The notes: a model not told the origin generated them from the letters alone. A DNA stretch of 64,000 bases from Paenirhodobacter enshiensis (GCF_000740785.1 NZ_JFZB01000020.1:1-64000); one strand, 5' to 3'; counted from the stretch's first letter, positions 17,592-29,879 are shown. Numbers and translations: made by a program.

Positions 17592-19163
17592 ATGGCGATG
17601 CGTTTCCTTCCCGTCGGCCCGCGCGCGCTGCTGGTCGAACTCGACGATCTCGAAGCGGCGCTCGCGCTCTTCGACGCGCTTCAGGCGAGCCCGGTTCCGG
17701 GCGTGGCTGAGATCGTGCCCGCCGCCCGCACGCTGATGCTGCGCACCGAAGCCGGCATCGCGGCAGACGCCGCACTCGCCGCCGAGGTCATGGCCCGCGC
17801 CCCCGCCCCCGGCACGAAACCCGCCGCGCGCTCGACCGAGACGGTGGAGCTTCCGGCGCTTTACGACGGCGAAGACCTCGCCGATGTCGCGCGCCACATG
17901 GGGCTGAGCGTGGCCGAGGTCATCGCCGCCCATCAGGCCACCACCTGGCAGGTGGCGTTTTGCGGCTTCGCCCCCGGGTTCGCCTATATGACCTGCGACG
18001 ATGCGCGTTTCGATCTGCCGCGCCGGCAGATGCCGCGCACGCGCCTGCCCGCCGGTTCCATCGCGCTCGCCGGGCGGTTTTGCGGCATCTACCCGAAGGA
18101 TTCGCCCGGCGGCTGGCAGCTGATCGGGCGCACCGAGGTGCCGATGTGGGATCTGAGCCGCGATCCGGCGGCGATCCTGCGCCCGGGCGTGCGCTGCCGC
18201 TTCGTCGCCCGCACCGCCGAGGTCCACCCCTCCGCCGCGATCCCCGCGCCCGTCACCGCCCCCCTGACCGAAGGCGGGCTGAGCGTCCTCGCCGCGCCCT
18301 TCCCGATGCTGTTTCAGGACGAGGGCCGCAAGGGCCATACCGGACAGGGGGTCTCGGGCTCTGGCGCGCTCGACCTCGAAGCGCTGCACCGGGCGAACCG
18401 CGCGGTCGGCAACCGGCCGGGCGAGGCGGCGCTTGAAATCACCCTAGGCCCGGTGCGGCTGCGCGCCGGGGAGGCGATGGTTCTCGCCCTCACCGGCGCC
18501 GGGCGGATCACGCTCGACGGTCGCACGCTGGCCGAGGGCACGCCCTTCGCCCTCGATCCGGGCGATGAGATCGGCATTGCCCCGCCCGAGGCCGGGATGC
18601 GCAGCTATCTGGCCCTGCGCGGCGGTTATGCCGTGGCGCCGGTGCTGGGGTCTGCGTCCACCGATACGCTCGCGGGCGTCGGCCCGGCTGCGGTGACGGC
18701 GGGGGCGCGCCTCGCCCTCGCCCATCGTCCGGCCTCCGCCGTCAGCGAGCCCGAACCCGGCCCGGCGCTGCCCGGCGCGGGGGCGGTCGTGGCGCTCCCC
18801 GTCACCCTCGGCCCGCGCGCCGACTGGTTCACCGAAGCCGAGATCGCGCATTTCCTCGCCCAGGACTGGCTGGTCACCCCCGCCAGTTCGCGCGTCGGCA
18901 TTCGTCTGGAGGGCGAGGCGCTGACCCGCCCGGACGCGCGCGAACTCCCCTCCGAGGGCACCGAGACCGGCGCGATCCAGATCCCCCACGCCGGCCAGCC
19001 GGTGCTGTTTCTGGCCGACCACCCGCTGACCGGCGGCTATCCGGTCATCGCCACGCTGCGCCCCGAGGCGCTCGGCCTCGCCGGGCAGATCCCGCCCGGC
19101 GCCCGCATCCGCTTCGTCGCAGGCGAAGCCTTTACCCCCATCCTTCCCGAGGCCCGCAAATGA
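17592..19163 (+). CDS. pxpB-pxpC: 5-oxoprolinase subunits B and C, fused (KipI-KipA)
   Basis: A 523-residue fusion. Residues about 1-215 are PxpB/KipI (allophanate hydrolase subunit 1 fold: VAFCGFAPGFAYM, RTRLPAGSIALAG, YPKDSPGGWQLIGRT). Residues about 235-523 are PxpC/KipA (subunit 2 fold: QDEGRKGHTGQGVSGSGALD, SRVGIRLEGE, FLADHPLTGGYP). In most bacteria these are two genes; E. coli PxpB and PxpC form a complex, so the fusion is structurally sensible. I chose the ATG at 17592, next to the previous stop. The ATG of the next gene overlaps its end. Confidence 0.92.
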   Translation: MAMRFLPVGPRALLVELDDLEAALALFDALQASPVPGVAEIVPAARTLMLRTEAGIAADAALAAEVMARAPAPGTKPAARSTETVELPALYDGEDLADVARHMGLSVAEVIAAHQATTWQVAFCGFAPGFAYMTCDDARFDLPRRQMPRTRLPAGSIALAGRFCGIYPKDSPGGWQLIGRTEVPMWDLSRDPAAILRPGVRCRFVARTAEVHPSAAIPAPVTAPLTEGGLSVLAAPFPMLFQDEGRKGHTGQGVSGSGALDLEALHRANRAVGNRPGEAALEITLGPVRLRAGEAMVLALTGAGRITLDGRTLAEGTPFALDPGDEIGIAPPEAGMRSYLALRGGYAVAPVLGSASTDTLAGVGPAAVTAGARLALAHRPASAVSEPEPGPALPGAGAVVALPVTLGPRADWFTEAEIAHFLAQDWLVTPASSRVGIRLEGEALTRPDARELPSEGTETGAIQIPHAGQPVLFLADHPLTGGYPVIATLRPEALGLAGQIPPGARIRFVAGEAFTPILPEARK

Positions 19164-20929
19164 CCCTGTTCCAGCCCTCCGACCTGACCCCGATCCGCCG
19201 CCTCCTGATCGCCAACCGCGGCGAGATCGCCGTGCGGGTGATCCGGGCGTGCCGCGACGAGGGGATCGAGACCGTCGCCGTCTATGCCGACAGCGACCGC
19301 GACGCGCTGTTCGTGCGCATGGCCGATCAGGCCTTCGCGCTTGGCGGCGAACGGCCGGCCGAAAGCTATCTGAACGGCGCGAAGATCGTCGAAATCGCGC
19401 GGACCGCGGGCGCCGATGCCGTCCATCCGGGCTATGGCTTCCTCTCCGAACGCGCCGATTTCGCGCAGGCCGTGATCGACGCCGGGCTGATCTGGGTCGG
19501 CCCCGATCCGAAGGTGATCGAGGCGCTCGGCGACAAGATCGAGGCGCGGCGCATCGCGCAATCGGTGGGCGCGCCGCTCGTCGCGGGCACCCCCGGCCCG
19601 GTCGCGACCGCCGCCGAGGCGCTGGCCTTCGCCCGCCGCCATCCCCTGCCCATCGTTATCAAGGCGGCCTTCGGCGGCGGCGGGCGCGGCATGCGCGTCG
19701 CGTGGAAACTCGATGAGGTCGAGGAGCTCTTCGCCGCCGCCACCCGCGAGGCCGAGGCCGCCTTCGGCCGCGGCGAATGCTTCATCGAGCAGTTCCTCGA
19801 CCGGCCGCGCCATATCGAGGCGCAGATCCTCGCCGACCGGCACGGCACGGTGAAGGTGATCGGCACGCGCGACTGTTCGTTGCAGCGCCGCAACCAGAAG
19901 CTGGTCGAGGAGGCGCCGGCCCCCTTCATGACCGACGAGCAGCGCCACCGCATTCAGGATTCGGCACGCGCGATCTGCGCCGCGGCCGGCTATTCGGGCG
20001 CGGGCACGGTCGAATATCTGCTGTCCTCGAACGGCACGATCTCGTTCCTCGAAGTCAACACCCGGCTTCAGGTCGAACATCCCGTGACCGAGGAAACCAC
20101 CGGCATCGACCTCGTGCGCGCGATGATCCGCGTGGCCGAGGGCGCGCGGCTGAGCGACGATTCCGTGCCCGCGCCGCGCGGCCATGCGATAGAATTCCGC
20201 ATCAACGCCGAGGATCCGGCGCGCGGCTTCCTGCCGACGCCGGGCCCGATCGAGGCCTGGGATGCCCCCTCGGGTCCGGGCGTTCGGGTGGACAGCGGCG
20301 TGCGGCAGGGTTCGACCGTGCCGGCGAGCTTCGATTCGCTGATGGCGAAACTGATCGTGACCGGCGCGACACGGGCCGAGGCGCTGGAGCGCGCCGCCCG
20401 CGCGCTGGCCGAGTTCCGCATCGAGGGCGTGGCTTCCGTCCTGCCCTTCGACCGTGCGGTGCTGGCATCCGACGATTTCCGCGCGCCCGAGGGCGATTTC
20501 CGCGTTCACACCCGCTGGATCGAGACCGATTTCGCCGAGACGCTGGCGGCCTCGGTCACCGCACATGAGCGCGTGGCGCCCACTGATGCCGCGCCGATGC
20601 TGCGTTTCGCGGTGGAGATCGACGGCAAGCGCCACGAGCTGGGCCTGCCCGCGGGCGTTCTCGCCATGGCGCCGGCCGGTCAGGTCGCGGCCGAGGTCGC
20701 CGCGCAGGCCCCCGCCGGGGCCGAGACGCTGACAGCCCCGGTCGCGGGCACGCTGACGCTGTGGAAGATCGCCGACGGGGCCGAGGTCGCCGCGGGCGAT
20801 GTCGTCGCGGTGATCGAGGCGATGAAGATGGAAACCTCGATCGAGGCGCATCGCGCCGGCCGGCTGAGCCATGTCGCGAGCGCGGGCAGCACCGTGGGCT
20901 TCGGCGCGGCGCTGTGCCGGATCGAGTGA
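19160..20929 (+). CDS. Biotin carboxylase-BCCP fusion of the 5-oxoproline operon
   Basis: A 589-residue protein. Residues about 10-455 are a biotin carboxylase with ATP-grasp motif (RRLLIANRGEIAVRVIRACRDEG, AFGGGGRGMR, FLEVNTRLQVEHPVTEE). The C-terminal ~75 residues are a biotinyl domain, VIEAMKMETS, with Lys556 as the biotin site. There is no carboxyltransferase domain. The order resembles the alpha subunits of acyl-CoA carboxylases, but no beta subunit is nearby; the partner may be the adjacent PxpBC fusion, which is related to the urea carboxylase carboxyltransferase domain. It overlaps pxpBC by 4 bp. Confidence 0.85.
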   Translation: MTLFQPSDLTPIRRLLIANRGEIAVRVIRACRDEGIETVAVYADSDRDALFVRMADQAFALGGERPAESYLNGAKIVEIARTAGADAVHPGYGFLSERADFAQAVIDAGLIWVGPDPKVIEALGDKIEARRIAQSVGAPLVAGTPGPVATAAEALAFARRHPLPIVIKAAFGGGGRGMRVAWKLDEVEELFAAATREAEAAFGRGECFIEQFLDRPRHIEAQILADRHGTVKVIGTRDCSLQRRNQKLVEEAPAPFMTDEQRHRIQDSARAICAAAGYSGAGTVEYLLSSNGTISFLEVNTRLQVEHPVTEETTGIDLVRAMIRVAEGARLSDDSVPAPRGHAIEFRINAEDPARGFLPTPGPIEAWDAPSGPGVRVDSGVRQGSTVPASFDSLMAKLIVTGATRAEALERAARALAEFRIEGVASVLPFDRAVLASDDFRAPEGDFRVHTRWIETDFAETLAASVTAHERVAPTDAAPMLRFAVEIDGKRHELGLPAGVLAMAPAGQVAAEVAAQAPAGAETLTAPVAGTLTLWKIADGAEVAAGDVVAVIEAMKMETSIEAHRAGRLSHVASAGSTVGFGAALCRIE

Positions 20930-20948
20930 CACCGGCGGCGGGCGGCGC

Positions 20949-21695
20949 TCAGGCCGCCCGCGAGGCCATCTCGGTGCGGAACCGCCGCTCAAGGCTCGCC
21001 CGCCCCTGCCGCACCGCCTCCGGCAGATCCGCCCCGAGGGCCAGCGCCGAGGCGATGGCCGAGGCCAGATGACAGCCGGTGCCGCGCAGCGACAGCGGAT
21101 GGCGCGGGCCTTCGAAGCGCAGGGGATCGGCGGAGGCACGCAGATACAGCCGGTCCTCGCAGCGTGCGGGCGTGCTGTCGTGACCGCCCTTCACCAGAAC
21201 CGCCGCCGTGCCGCGCGCCATGATCGCGGCGACGATCTCGGCCTCCGCCGCGCCTGAAACGCCAAGCGCCGAGGCCAGAACCGCAAGCTCGGGCCGGTTC
21301 GGGGTCAGCAAGGTGACGCGCGGCAACACCCGCTCGACCAGCAACGCGATACCGCCGAGGGTCAGCAGCGACGCCCCCGAAGACGCGGCGAGCACCGGAT
21401 CGAGCACCACCGGCCCGGCATATCGGCTCAGCGCCCCGTCGAGCGCCGAGACCACACCCGCCATCGACAGCATCCCGACCTTGACCGCATCGACCGCGCC
21501 CGCAGCCTCGATCTGGCGCGCGACGACGGGACCGGGCACCGGGTAAAGCGCACTCAGCGCGCCGTCGGTCTGCGCGGTCACCGCCGTCGCCGCGATCTTG
21601 GTGCGCACACCGAATTCCGCCGCCGCGGCGCAATCGCGCAGCAGCCCCGCCCCGCCCGAGGAATCGAGCCCGCCGACGAACAGAACCGTCTTCAT
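20949..21695 (-). CDS. thiD: Hydroxymethylpyrimidine/phosphomethylpyrimidine kinase ThiD
   Basis: A 248-residue ribokinase-fold kinase that phosphorylates HMP(-P) to HMP-PP. It shows the ThiD pattern VGGLDSSGGAGLLRDCAAA near the start, VLDPVLAASSG, TPNRPEL and LRGTGCHLASAIASALALG (anion-hole motif near the C-terminus). It is last in the thi operon and overlaps thiF by 4 bp. It is slightly shorter than E. coli ThiD (266). Confidence 0.9.
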   Translation of the reverse strand: MKTVLFVGGLDSSGGAGLLRDCAAAAEFGVRTKIAATAVTAQTDGALSALYPVPGPVVARQIEAAGAVDAVKVGMLSMAGVVSALDGALSRYAGPVVLDPVLAASSGASLLTLGGIALLVERVLPRVTLLTPNRPELAVLASALGVSGAAEAEIVAAIMARGTAAVLVKGGHDSTPARCEDRLYLRASADPLRFEGPRHPLSLRGTGCHLASAIASALALGADLPEAVRQGRASLERRFRTEMASRAA

Positions 21696-22603
21696 TCCCC
21701 GTCCCCGACGATGGCGACGCGGGCGTGCCCGGCCGCTTGCAGCGCGCGCGCCGCGCGCCACGCGCGCAGCCCGGTGCGGCACAGGAACACCACCCGCTGC
21801 GCGGGCGCGGGATCGGGGGCCGCGGTGTCGTGACGCAGGTCGACGACCAGATCGTCCGCCGCGATCTCGGACAGCGCCAGAACCTCGGGGCCGGGATCTT
21901 CGGGCGCGGGGGCGGTGTCGAACCGGAAGCCCGAGGCATGCCAGCTTGCCAGATCGAGCCGCAGCATCTGGCCAAGCGCCGAGGGCCGGAGACCGAGCAG
22001 CACCGAAAGCGCCATCTGCGCCTGAACCGCGCCGAGCATCGCGACCGCCGGCCCCATCACGCCGCCACCGGCGCAATCGGGGGCCTGCATCGGCAGATCG
22101 GGAAACAGCGCGCGCAGCCCCGGCGCCCCGGCGCAGAACCCGCCCGCATAGCCCTGCCGGCCGGAAACCGAGGCCGTTATCAGGGGCTTGCCCTGCGCCT
22201 CGCAGACATCCGAAAGCGCGTAGCTGACCGCGAAACTGTCGGCGGCGTCGATCACCAGATCGGCCGCGGCGACCTCGGCCCGCGCGAGAACCGGATCGAG
22301 CCGCGCGATCAACGCCGAAACCGCGATCTCGGGGTTGCGGCGGCGGAGCGCTTCGGCCGCGACCTCGGCTTTCGGGCGGCCGATGTCGGCCATCTCGTAC
22401 AGCGTCTGGCGGTGGAGGTTGTGCTCCTCGACACGGTCGTGATCGACGATGCGCAGATGCCCGACGCCCGCGCCCGCCAGCAGCGGCAGCACGGTGGAGC
22501 CGAGCCCCCCCGCCCCGACGACCAGCACCCGCGCCGCCGCCAGTCGGCGCTGCCCTTCGGCGCCGACCTCGGGCAGGACGGTCTGGCGGTCATAACGGGT
22601 CAT
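21692..22603 (-). CDS. thiF: ThiF/MoeB/HesA adenylyltransferase with C-terminal rhodanese-like domain
   Basis: A 303-residue protein. The N-terminal ~245 residues are an E1-like adenylation domain: [53 protein letters not shown]. The C-terminal ~60 residues are a short rhodanese (VVDLRHDT, then VVFLCRTGLRAWRAA with the active cysteine). This combines ThiS adenylation with sulfur delivery, consistent with its place between thiE and thiD. The zinc-binding cysteines seen in E. coli ThiF are not evident. It overlaps both neighbours by 4 bp. Confidence 0.88.
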   Translation of the reverse strand: MTRYDRQTVLPEVGAEGQRRLAAARVLVVGAGGLGSTVLPLLAGAGVGHLRIVDHDRVEEHNLHRQTLYEMADIGRPKAEVAAEALRRRNPEIAVSALIARLDPVLARAEVAAADLVIDAADSFAVSYALSDVCEAQGKPLITASVSGRQGYAGGFCAGAPGLRALFPDLPMQAPDCAGGGVMGPAVAMLGAVQAQMALSVLLGLRPSALGQMLRLDLASWHASGFRFDTAPAPEDPGPEVLALSEIAADDLVVDLRHDTAAPDPAPAQRVVFLCRTGLRAWRAARALQAAGHARVAIVGDGE

Positions 22604-23211
22604 GGGCGCACCTGTGCGGGGCGGGTCGCGGCGATCCATTCGCGGCAGCGCGCCACCGGGTCGGCGGCCTGCTGGATGTCGGTGACGACGGCCGCACTGT
22701 CGGCACCGGCGGCGAACAGCGCGGGCAGGCGCGCGGGCGTCAGACCGCCGATGCCGACGAGCGGCACAGACCCGGCGCGGCGCTTCCAGTCCCGCACCTT
22801 GTCGAGCCCCTGCGGCGCCCATTTCATCTTCTTCAGCAGCGTCGGCCAGACCGGGCCGAGCGCGACATAGGCGGGCCGGGCCGCAAGGGCACGCTCCAGC
22901 TCCGCATCGTCATGGGTCGAAAGACCGTAACGCACGCCCCGGCGGGCGAGCGCGGGCAGATCGGCCGCGTCCATGTCCTCTTGCCCGAGATGGACGAAAT
23001 CGCAGCCGAGATCGCAGGCGATCTGCCAGTGATCGTTCACCACCAGCTGCGCGCCGTAGCGGGCGCACAGCGCCTTCGCCTCGGCGATCTGGCGGCGCAG
23101 CTCTGCCTCGGGCAGATCCTTCAGCCGCAGCTGAACGAGCTTCACCCCGAGAGGCAGCAGCGGAACCATCCGGCTGACATCGCCGACGATCAGGTAAAAG
23201 CGGTCCATCAT
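22600..23211 (-). CDS. thiE: Thiamine-phosphate synthase ThiE
   Basis: A 203-residue TIM-barrel enzyme that joins HMP-PP and thiazole phosphate to thiamine phosphate. [28 protein letters not shown] and ALGPVWPT are the expected blocks. The active-site segment reads [11 protein letters not shown], a variant of the usual TKKDAPPQG. The start ATG-ATG at 23211 overlaps thiG by 4 bp. Confidence 0.9.
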   Translation of the reverse strand: MMDRFYLIVGDVSRMVPLLPLGVKLVQLRLKDLPEAELRRQIAEAKALCARYGAQLVVNDHWQIACDLGCDFVHLGQEDMDAADLPALARRGVRYGLSTHDDAELERALAARPAYVALGPVWPTLLKKMKWAPQGLDKVRDWKRRAGSVPLVGIGGLTPARLPALFAAGADSAAVVTDIQQAADPVARCREWIAATRPAQVRP

Positions 23212-23993
23212 GCCAGCGCCTCCCCCAGATCCGCGGGGCCCAGATCGGCCAGACCAAGTGCCGGGGTCGAGGCGACGGCCATGTCGCGGCGCGGCATCAG
23301 CCCGGCCTCGAACGCCATCCGCCCGGCCGCGATGGCGGTGCCGAAGGCGCGCGCCATGGCCACGGGATCGGTCGCGCGTGCGACGGCGGTGTTCAGCAAC
23401 ACCGCGTCGAAGCCCATTTCCATCGCGCGGGCGGCCTGGCTCGGCGCGCCGATGCCGGCGTCGATCACCACCGGAACGCCCGCGAAATGCGCCCGATAGC
23501 TGCGCAGCGCCTCTTCGTGGCGCAGCCCCTGACCCGAGCCGATGGGCGCGCCCCAGGGCATCAGCACGCGACAGCCCGCCTCGATCAGCCGCTCGCCGAG
23601 GATCAGATCCTCGGTGGTGTAGGGGAAGACCTCGAACCCCTCGGCGCACAGGATGCGGGCCGCCTCGAGCAGCGCGAAGGGATCGGGTTGCAGCGTGTCG
23701 GCATGGCCGATGACCTCGAGCTTGATCCAGCGGGTGCCGAACAGCTCGCGCGCCATCTGCGCGGTGGTCACCGCCTCGCGCGCGGTGTGGCAACCGGCGG
23801 TGTTGGGCAGGATGCGCCGCCCGCTCTGGCGCAGGAGGTCGCGAAACGCCTGGCCCGCCGCGCCCTCGCGGCGCAGCGAGACGGTGATCACCTCGGCGCC
23901 CGAGGCCTCTATCGCCGCGGCGAGGACCGCGGGGGACGGATATTGCGCCGTGCCGAGCATCAGCCGGCTGTGCAGATCGACATCGTAGAACAT
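23208..23993 (-). CDS. thiG: Thiazole synthase ThiG
   Basis: A 261-residue (beta/alpha)8 enzyme that builds the thiazole phosphate ring from DXP, dehydroglycine and ThiS thiocarboxylate. The Schiff-base lysine is in [34 protein letters not shown] and [28 protein letters not shown] are family blocks. It lies 2 bp after thiS. Confidence 0.94.
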   Translation of the reverse strand: MFYDVDLHSRLMLGTAQYPSPAVLAAAIEASGAEVITVSLRREGAAGQAFRDLLRQSGRRILPNTAGCHTAREAVTTAQMARELFGTRWIKLEVIGHADTLQPDPFALLEAARILCAEGFEVFPYTTEDLILGERLIEAGCRVLMPWGAPIGSGQGLRHEEALRSYRAHFAGVPVVIDAGIGAPSQAARAMEMGFDAVLLNTAVARATDPVAMARAFGTAIAAGRMAFEAGLMPRRDMAVASTPALGLADLGPADLGEALA

Positions 23994-23995
23994 GG

Positions 23996-24182
23996 CTAAC
24001 CGCCTTGCATGGGGGAGAGGACCTCGACGCGGGCGCCGGGGATCAGGGGCGCGCCCGCGCGCGCCGCACGGGCGACGAAAGCGCCATCGAGCGCGGTCGC
24101 CACCGCCGCGGGGTCAAGCCCGCGCTCGGCGATCAGCGCGGCGAGCGTGGGGGCCTCGGTCTCGATGCGGGTGCCGTTCAGT

Positions 24183-24193
<11 letters not shown>
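23996..24193 (-). CDS. thiS: Sulfur carrier protein ThiS
   Basis: A 65-residue ubiquitin-fold protein ending in Gly-Gly (SPMQGG), the site where ThiF makes the acyl-adenylate and then the thiocarboxylate. The start at 24193 is chosen because GGAGG lies 6 bases upstream; a second ATG 15 bases further up is less well placed. It overlaps the end of thiO by 11 bp. Confidence 0.92.
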
Positions 24194-27180
<2,987 letters not shown>

Positions 27181-27280
27181 TGGGGGCACCATCGCGCGCG
27201 GCGGAAAGGTTGTCAATCGGGCGCATGGCACGGCCGGAAATTCGGAGAAAAGGGGGGCTCTGCCCCACAGGAAGGAAGGT

Positions 27281-27345
27281 GAGGGGGCTCTGCCCCCTCG
27301 GGCCTGCGGCCCTCACCCCCGGGATATTTGCGGCGAATCGAAAGA
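27281..27345. repeat. REP-like palindromic repeat, copy 2
   Basis: GAGGGGGCTCTGCCCCCTC head, GGGCCTGCGGCCC arm and CCCCCGGGATATTTG tail followed by CGGCGAATCGAAAGAAA. A partial head (GGGGGGCTCTGCCCCA) lies just before it at 27252-27267. Unlike copies 1 and 3 it lies between divergently transcribed genes (thiC and lysR). Confidence 0.7.
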
Positions 27346-27366
27346 AACGGGGCGCGCGCGACATCC

Positions 27367-27381
27367 ATAGCCCTGCCCTAT
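27367..27381. promoter_or_regulatory. LysR-type box, lysR distal copy (ATAG-N7-CTAT)
   Basis: ATAG-CCCTGCC-CTAT, a T-N11-A inverted repeat, 170 bp upstream of the lysR start. It is one of four such boxes in the lysR/amidohydrolase/ABC region. Confidence 0.45.
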
Positions 27382-27481
27382 AGTCCGGCCAGAGGAGGCC
27401 GGCCGCGCAGCGCGATACGACGGGATCATTTCGCGATATCGCCCGCTGAGGAGGCATTTGCCGTTCCTGACGATCTGAAAG

Positions 27482-27496
27482 ATAGATAAAACCTAT
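27482..27496. promoter_or_regulatory. LysR-type box, lysR proximal copy (ATAG-N7-CTAT)
   Basis: ATAG-ATAAAAC-CTAT, 55 bp upstream of the lysR ATG in the only AT-rich part of the gap. The position fits autoregulation. The whole gap 27182-27550 holds this box, the distal box and the REP-like repeat, and no gene. Confidence 0.5.
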
Positions 27497-27550
27497 ACGT
27501 CGCCCCGGCAAATCCATGCTAGGACGGGGCGAGACACGAGGATCCCTGCC

Positions 27551-28486
27551 ATGCCCAAGCGACTTGTCACATCCGATCTGAACTGGAACCTGCTGCGCAG
27601 CTTTTGCGTCATCGCCGAGGAAAAGGGGCTGACGCGCGCCGCGAAGCGGCTGAACATGAGCCAGCCCTCGGTCAGTCTGGCGTTGCAGAAGCTGGAAGAA
27701 CAGCTTGGCTGTCAGCTGATCTTCCGCGGCAGCCGGCATTTCGCGCTGACCCTGCGCGGCGAGAAGATCTATCAGGAATGCGCCGAGATTCTGCGCGCCG
27801 TCGACCGGATCGGCGTGCTGAGCGAGGACGGCAATGACGAGGACTTCGGTGAGCTGCGACTGAGCGTCATCAGCCATCTGCATTCGCCGCTGCTCGACGA
27901 GGCGCTGCGGCTGTATCATCAGCGCCACCCCTCGATCACCTGGCGGATCGAGGTGCAGAACTCGGCCGAGACGGTGCGCCGGATCGGTGCCGAGAAGGCG
28001 GGCCTAGGCATCTGCCTGCTGACCAAGCCGCTGATAAATCTGACCTGCCGGCATCTGTTCCGCGAGGAATTCGGCATCTTCTGCGGCGCCGAGCATCCGC
28101 TTTACGGCCGCACCGAGGTCAGCGCCCACGAGTTGCAGCAAGAGCCCTTCGTTGCCTTCAGCTGCGCCACCGAGGGCATGGGGCTGGAGCCGATGATCAT
28201 GCTGCGCGAGGGGCTCGGCCTTGGCAGCCGGATCAGCGGATCGAGCCATGACCTCGAGGAGGTGCAGCGGATGATCGTCTCCGGGCTGGGCATCGGCATC
28301 CTGCCCGCGCCCTCGGTCAGCGGCGAGCGCATGGCGGGGCAGCTGTGGCCGCTGCGGCTGACCGACCGGCCGCTCGGGGCGGACGTGTTCCTCGTCTACA
28401 GCCCCGCCAATCCGCCCACCGCGCCGGAGCAGAAGTTCATCGACCTGATCGAGGAACTTCTGACCCTTTACCCGGAGATGATGTAG
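27551..28486 (+). CDS. LysR-family transcriptional regulator
   Basis: A 311-residue LTTR. The N-terminal helix-turn-helix (about residues 10-70) reads NLLRSFCVIAEEKGLTRAAKRLNMSQPSVSLALQKLEEQLGCQLIFR. The rest is a periplasmic-binding-protein-like effector domain. GAGG lies about 9 bases before the ATG. It converges on the amidohydrolase gene with 9 bp between the stops. Two boxes precede it and similar boxes precede the amidohydrolase and the ABC operon, so it is the likely regulator of both. The inducer is unknown. Confidence 0.9.
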   Translation: MPKRLVTSDLNWNLLRSFCVIAEEKGLTRAAKRLNMSQPSVSLALQKLEEQLGCQLIFRGSRHFALTLRGEKIYQECAEILRAVDRIGVLSEDGNDEDFGELRLSVISHLHSPLLDEALRLYHQRHPSITWRIEVQNSAETVRRIGAEKAGLGICLLTKPLINLTCRHLFREEFGIFCGAEHPLYGRTEVSAHELQQEPFVAFSCATEGMGLEPMIMLREGLGLGSRISGSSHDLEEVQRMIVSGLGIGILPAPSVSGERMAGQLWPLRLTDRPLGADVFLVYSPANPPTAPEQKFIDLIEELLTLYPEMM

Positions 28487-28495
28487 CGCCGCGCC

Positions 28496-29746
28496 TCAGC
28501 GGTCGGCGCGCTGCACCACGGCGTGCAGCAGCAGGTTGGCACCGGCGCGCAGATCCTCGGGGGTGCAGCTTTCGTTGTTGTTGTGGGTGATGCCGCCCTT
28601 GCAGGGGGTGAAGATCATCGCCGTCGGGAAGCGCATCGCCATGTGATAGGCGTCATGGCCGGCCTGGGCCTCGATGTCGCGCCAGTTCCAGCGCTGGCGG
28701 ATCGCCTCGGCGCGGATGCCGTCGACCATGGCGTGATCGAAGATGTCGCCGCCCCAGGCCCATTCGTCTTCGACCGTGACCGAGCAGCCGGCGCGCGCGC
28801 CTGCCTCATGCGCGGCGCGGCGCATCTTCTCGGCCATGACGCGGGCGGTGATCGGGTCGGGGTGGCGCACGTCGGCGACGCATTGCGCGGTCTCGGACAG
28901 GATGCCGGGCTTGTTCGGCCAGGCGGCGAGGCGCGAGCCGGTGGCCTTGCCGTCGAGCACCGCGAACTCCCAGCCGATGTCATCGACCGCGGTCAGGAAG
29001 CGGGCGCCCGCGATCAGCGCATTGTGGCGCAGGTCCATCGGCGTCGGGCCGGTATGGGCGGTCTCGCCGTCGAAGCGCACGCGGATGCCGTAGCTCGGAT
29101 AGCCGCCGGTGACCACGCCGACCTCGCGCCCCTCGGCGTCGAGGATCGGGCCCTGTTCGATGTGCAACTCGAAATAGGCGTCGACCTCGCCGGGTTCGGC
29201 GCGGCAGGGCTTCGTGCCCCGGTAGCCGATGCGGGCGAGTTCGTCGCCGAAGCGCGCCCCGTCGTCCGAGACCAGATCGTGCGCCCATTGCACGTCATAG
29301 CGGCCCACGAACACCCCCGAGGCCACCATCGGCGGCGAGAAGCGCGCGCCCTCCTCGTTGGTCCAGTCGGCGACGACGATGGGGCGGCGGGTGACATGGC
29401 CCAGATCGTTGAGCGTGCGGATCACCTCGAGCCCGCCGAGGACGCCGACGATGCCGTCGAACCGGCCGCCGTTGATCTGGGTGTCGAGGTGGCTGCCGAC
29501 GATGACCGGCGGCAGGGTCGGATCGGTGCCCTCGCGCCGGCCGAAGATCGTGCCCATCTCGTCGATCTCGACGGTGAGGCCCGCGTCTTCGCACCAGGCG
29601 ACGAACTGGTCGCGCATCTCGCGGTCGCTGTCGGTGAGCGTCAGCCGGGCAAGACCGCCCTCGCGGCCGGGGCCGATCTCGGCCGAACGCTCGATCGTGG
29701 ACCAGTAGCGGTCGAGGTCGATGCGGGCATCGGGGGAAAAGCTCAT
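28496..29746 (-). CDS. M20-family Zn-dependent amidohydrolase (N-carbamoyl-amino-acid hydrolase/allantoate amidohydrolase type)
   Basis: A 416-residue cytoplasmic hydrolase. GSHLDTQINGGRFDGIVGVLGGLEV, DWTNEEGARFSPPMVASGVF, ELHIEQGPILD and GYDAYHMAM-like GHDAYHMAM hold the metal ligands and catalytic glutamate of the HyuC/AllC/beta-ureidopropionase branch. GETAHTGPTPMDLRHNAL is the dimerisation-domain contact. Typical enzymes release ammonia and CO2, or cleave N-carbamoyl groups. The exact substrate cannot be told. It has its own promoter region (229 bp) with an ATAG-N7-CTAT box. Confidence 0.85.
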   Translation of the reverse strand: MSFSPDARIDLDRYWSTIERSAEIGPGREGGLARLTLTDSDREMRDQFVAWCEDAGLTVEIDEMGTIFGRREGTDPTLPPVIVGSHLDTQINGGRFDGIVGVLGGLEVIRTLNDLGHVTRRPIVVADWTNEEGARFSPPMVASGVFVGRYDVQWAHDLVSDDGARFGDELARIGYRGTKPCRAEPGEVDAYFELHIEQGPILDAEGREVGVVTGGYPSYGIRVRFDGETAHTGPTPMDLRHNALIAGARFLTAVDDIGWEFAVLDGKATGSRLAAWPNKPGILSETAQCVADVRHPDPITARVMAEKMRRAAHEAGARAGCSVTVEDEWAWGGDIFDHAMVDGIRAEAIRQRWNWRDIEAQAGHDAYHMAMRFPTAMIFTPCKGGITHNNNESCTPEDLRAGANLLLHAVVQRADR

Positions 29747-29864
29747 GGAAACCTCCTCGGAACTTCGGGCTCGGAATTTCGGATGTCGCCACCTTGCGCA
29801 GGCAGCGGGCGGGAGGGGGTCTCTCCGTCACCCGAAGACAAGCACCGGCGCCGCCAGAGTGCAA

Positions 29865-29879
29865 ATAGGTGCAGGCTAT
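29865..29879. promoter_or_regulatory. LysR-type box upstream of the amidohydrolase (ATAG-N7-CTAT)
   Basis: ATAG-GTGCAGG-CTAT, 119 bp upstream of the amidohydrolase start. The flank GCAAATAGG is identical to that of the box before the ABC operon. Confidence 0.55.
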
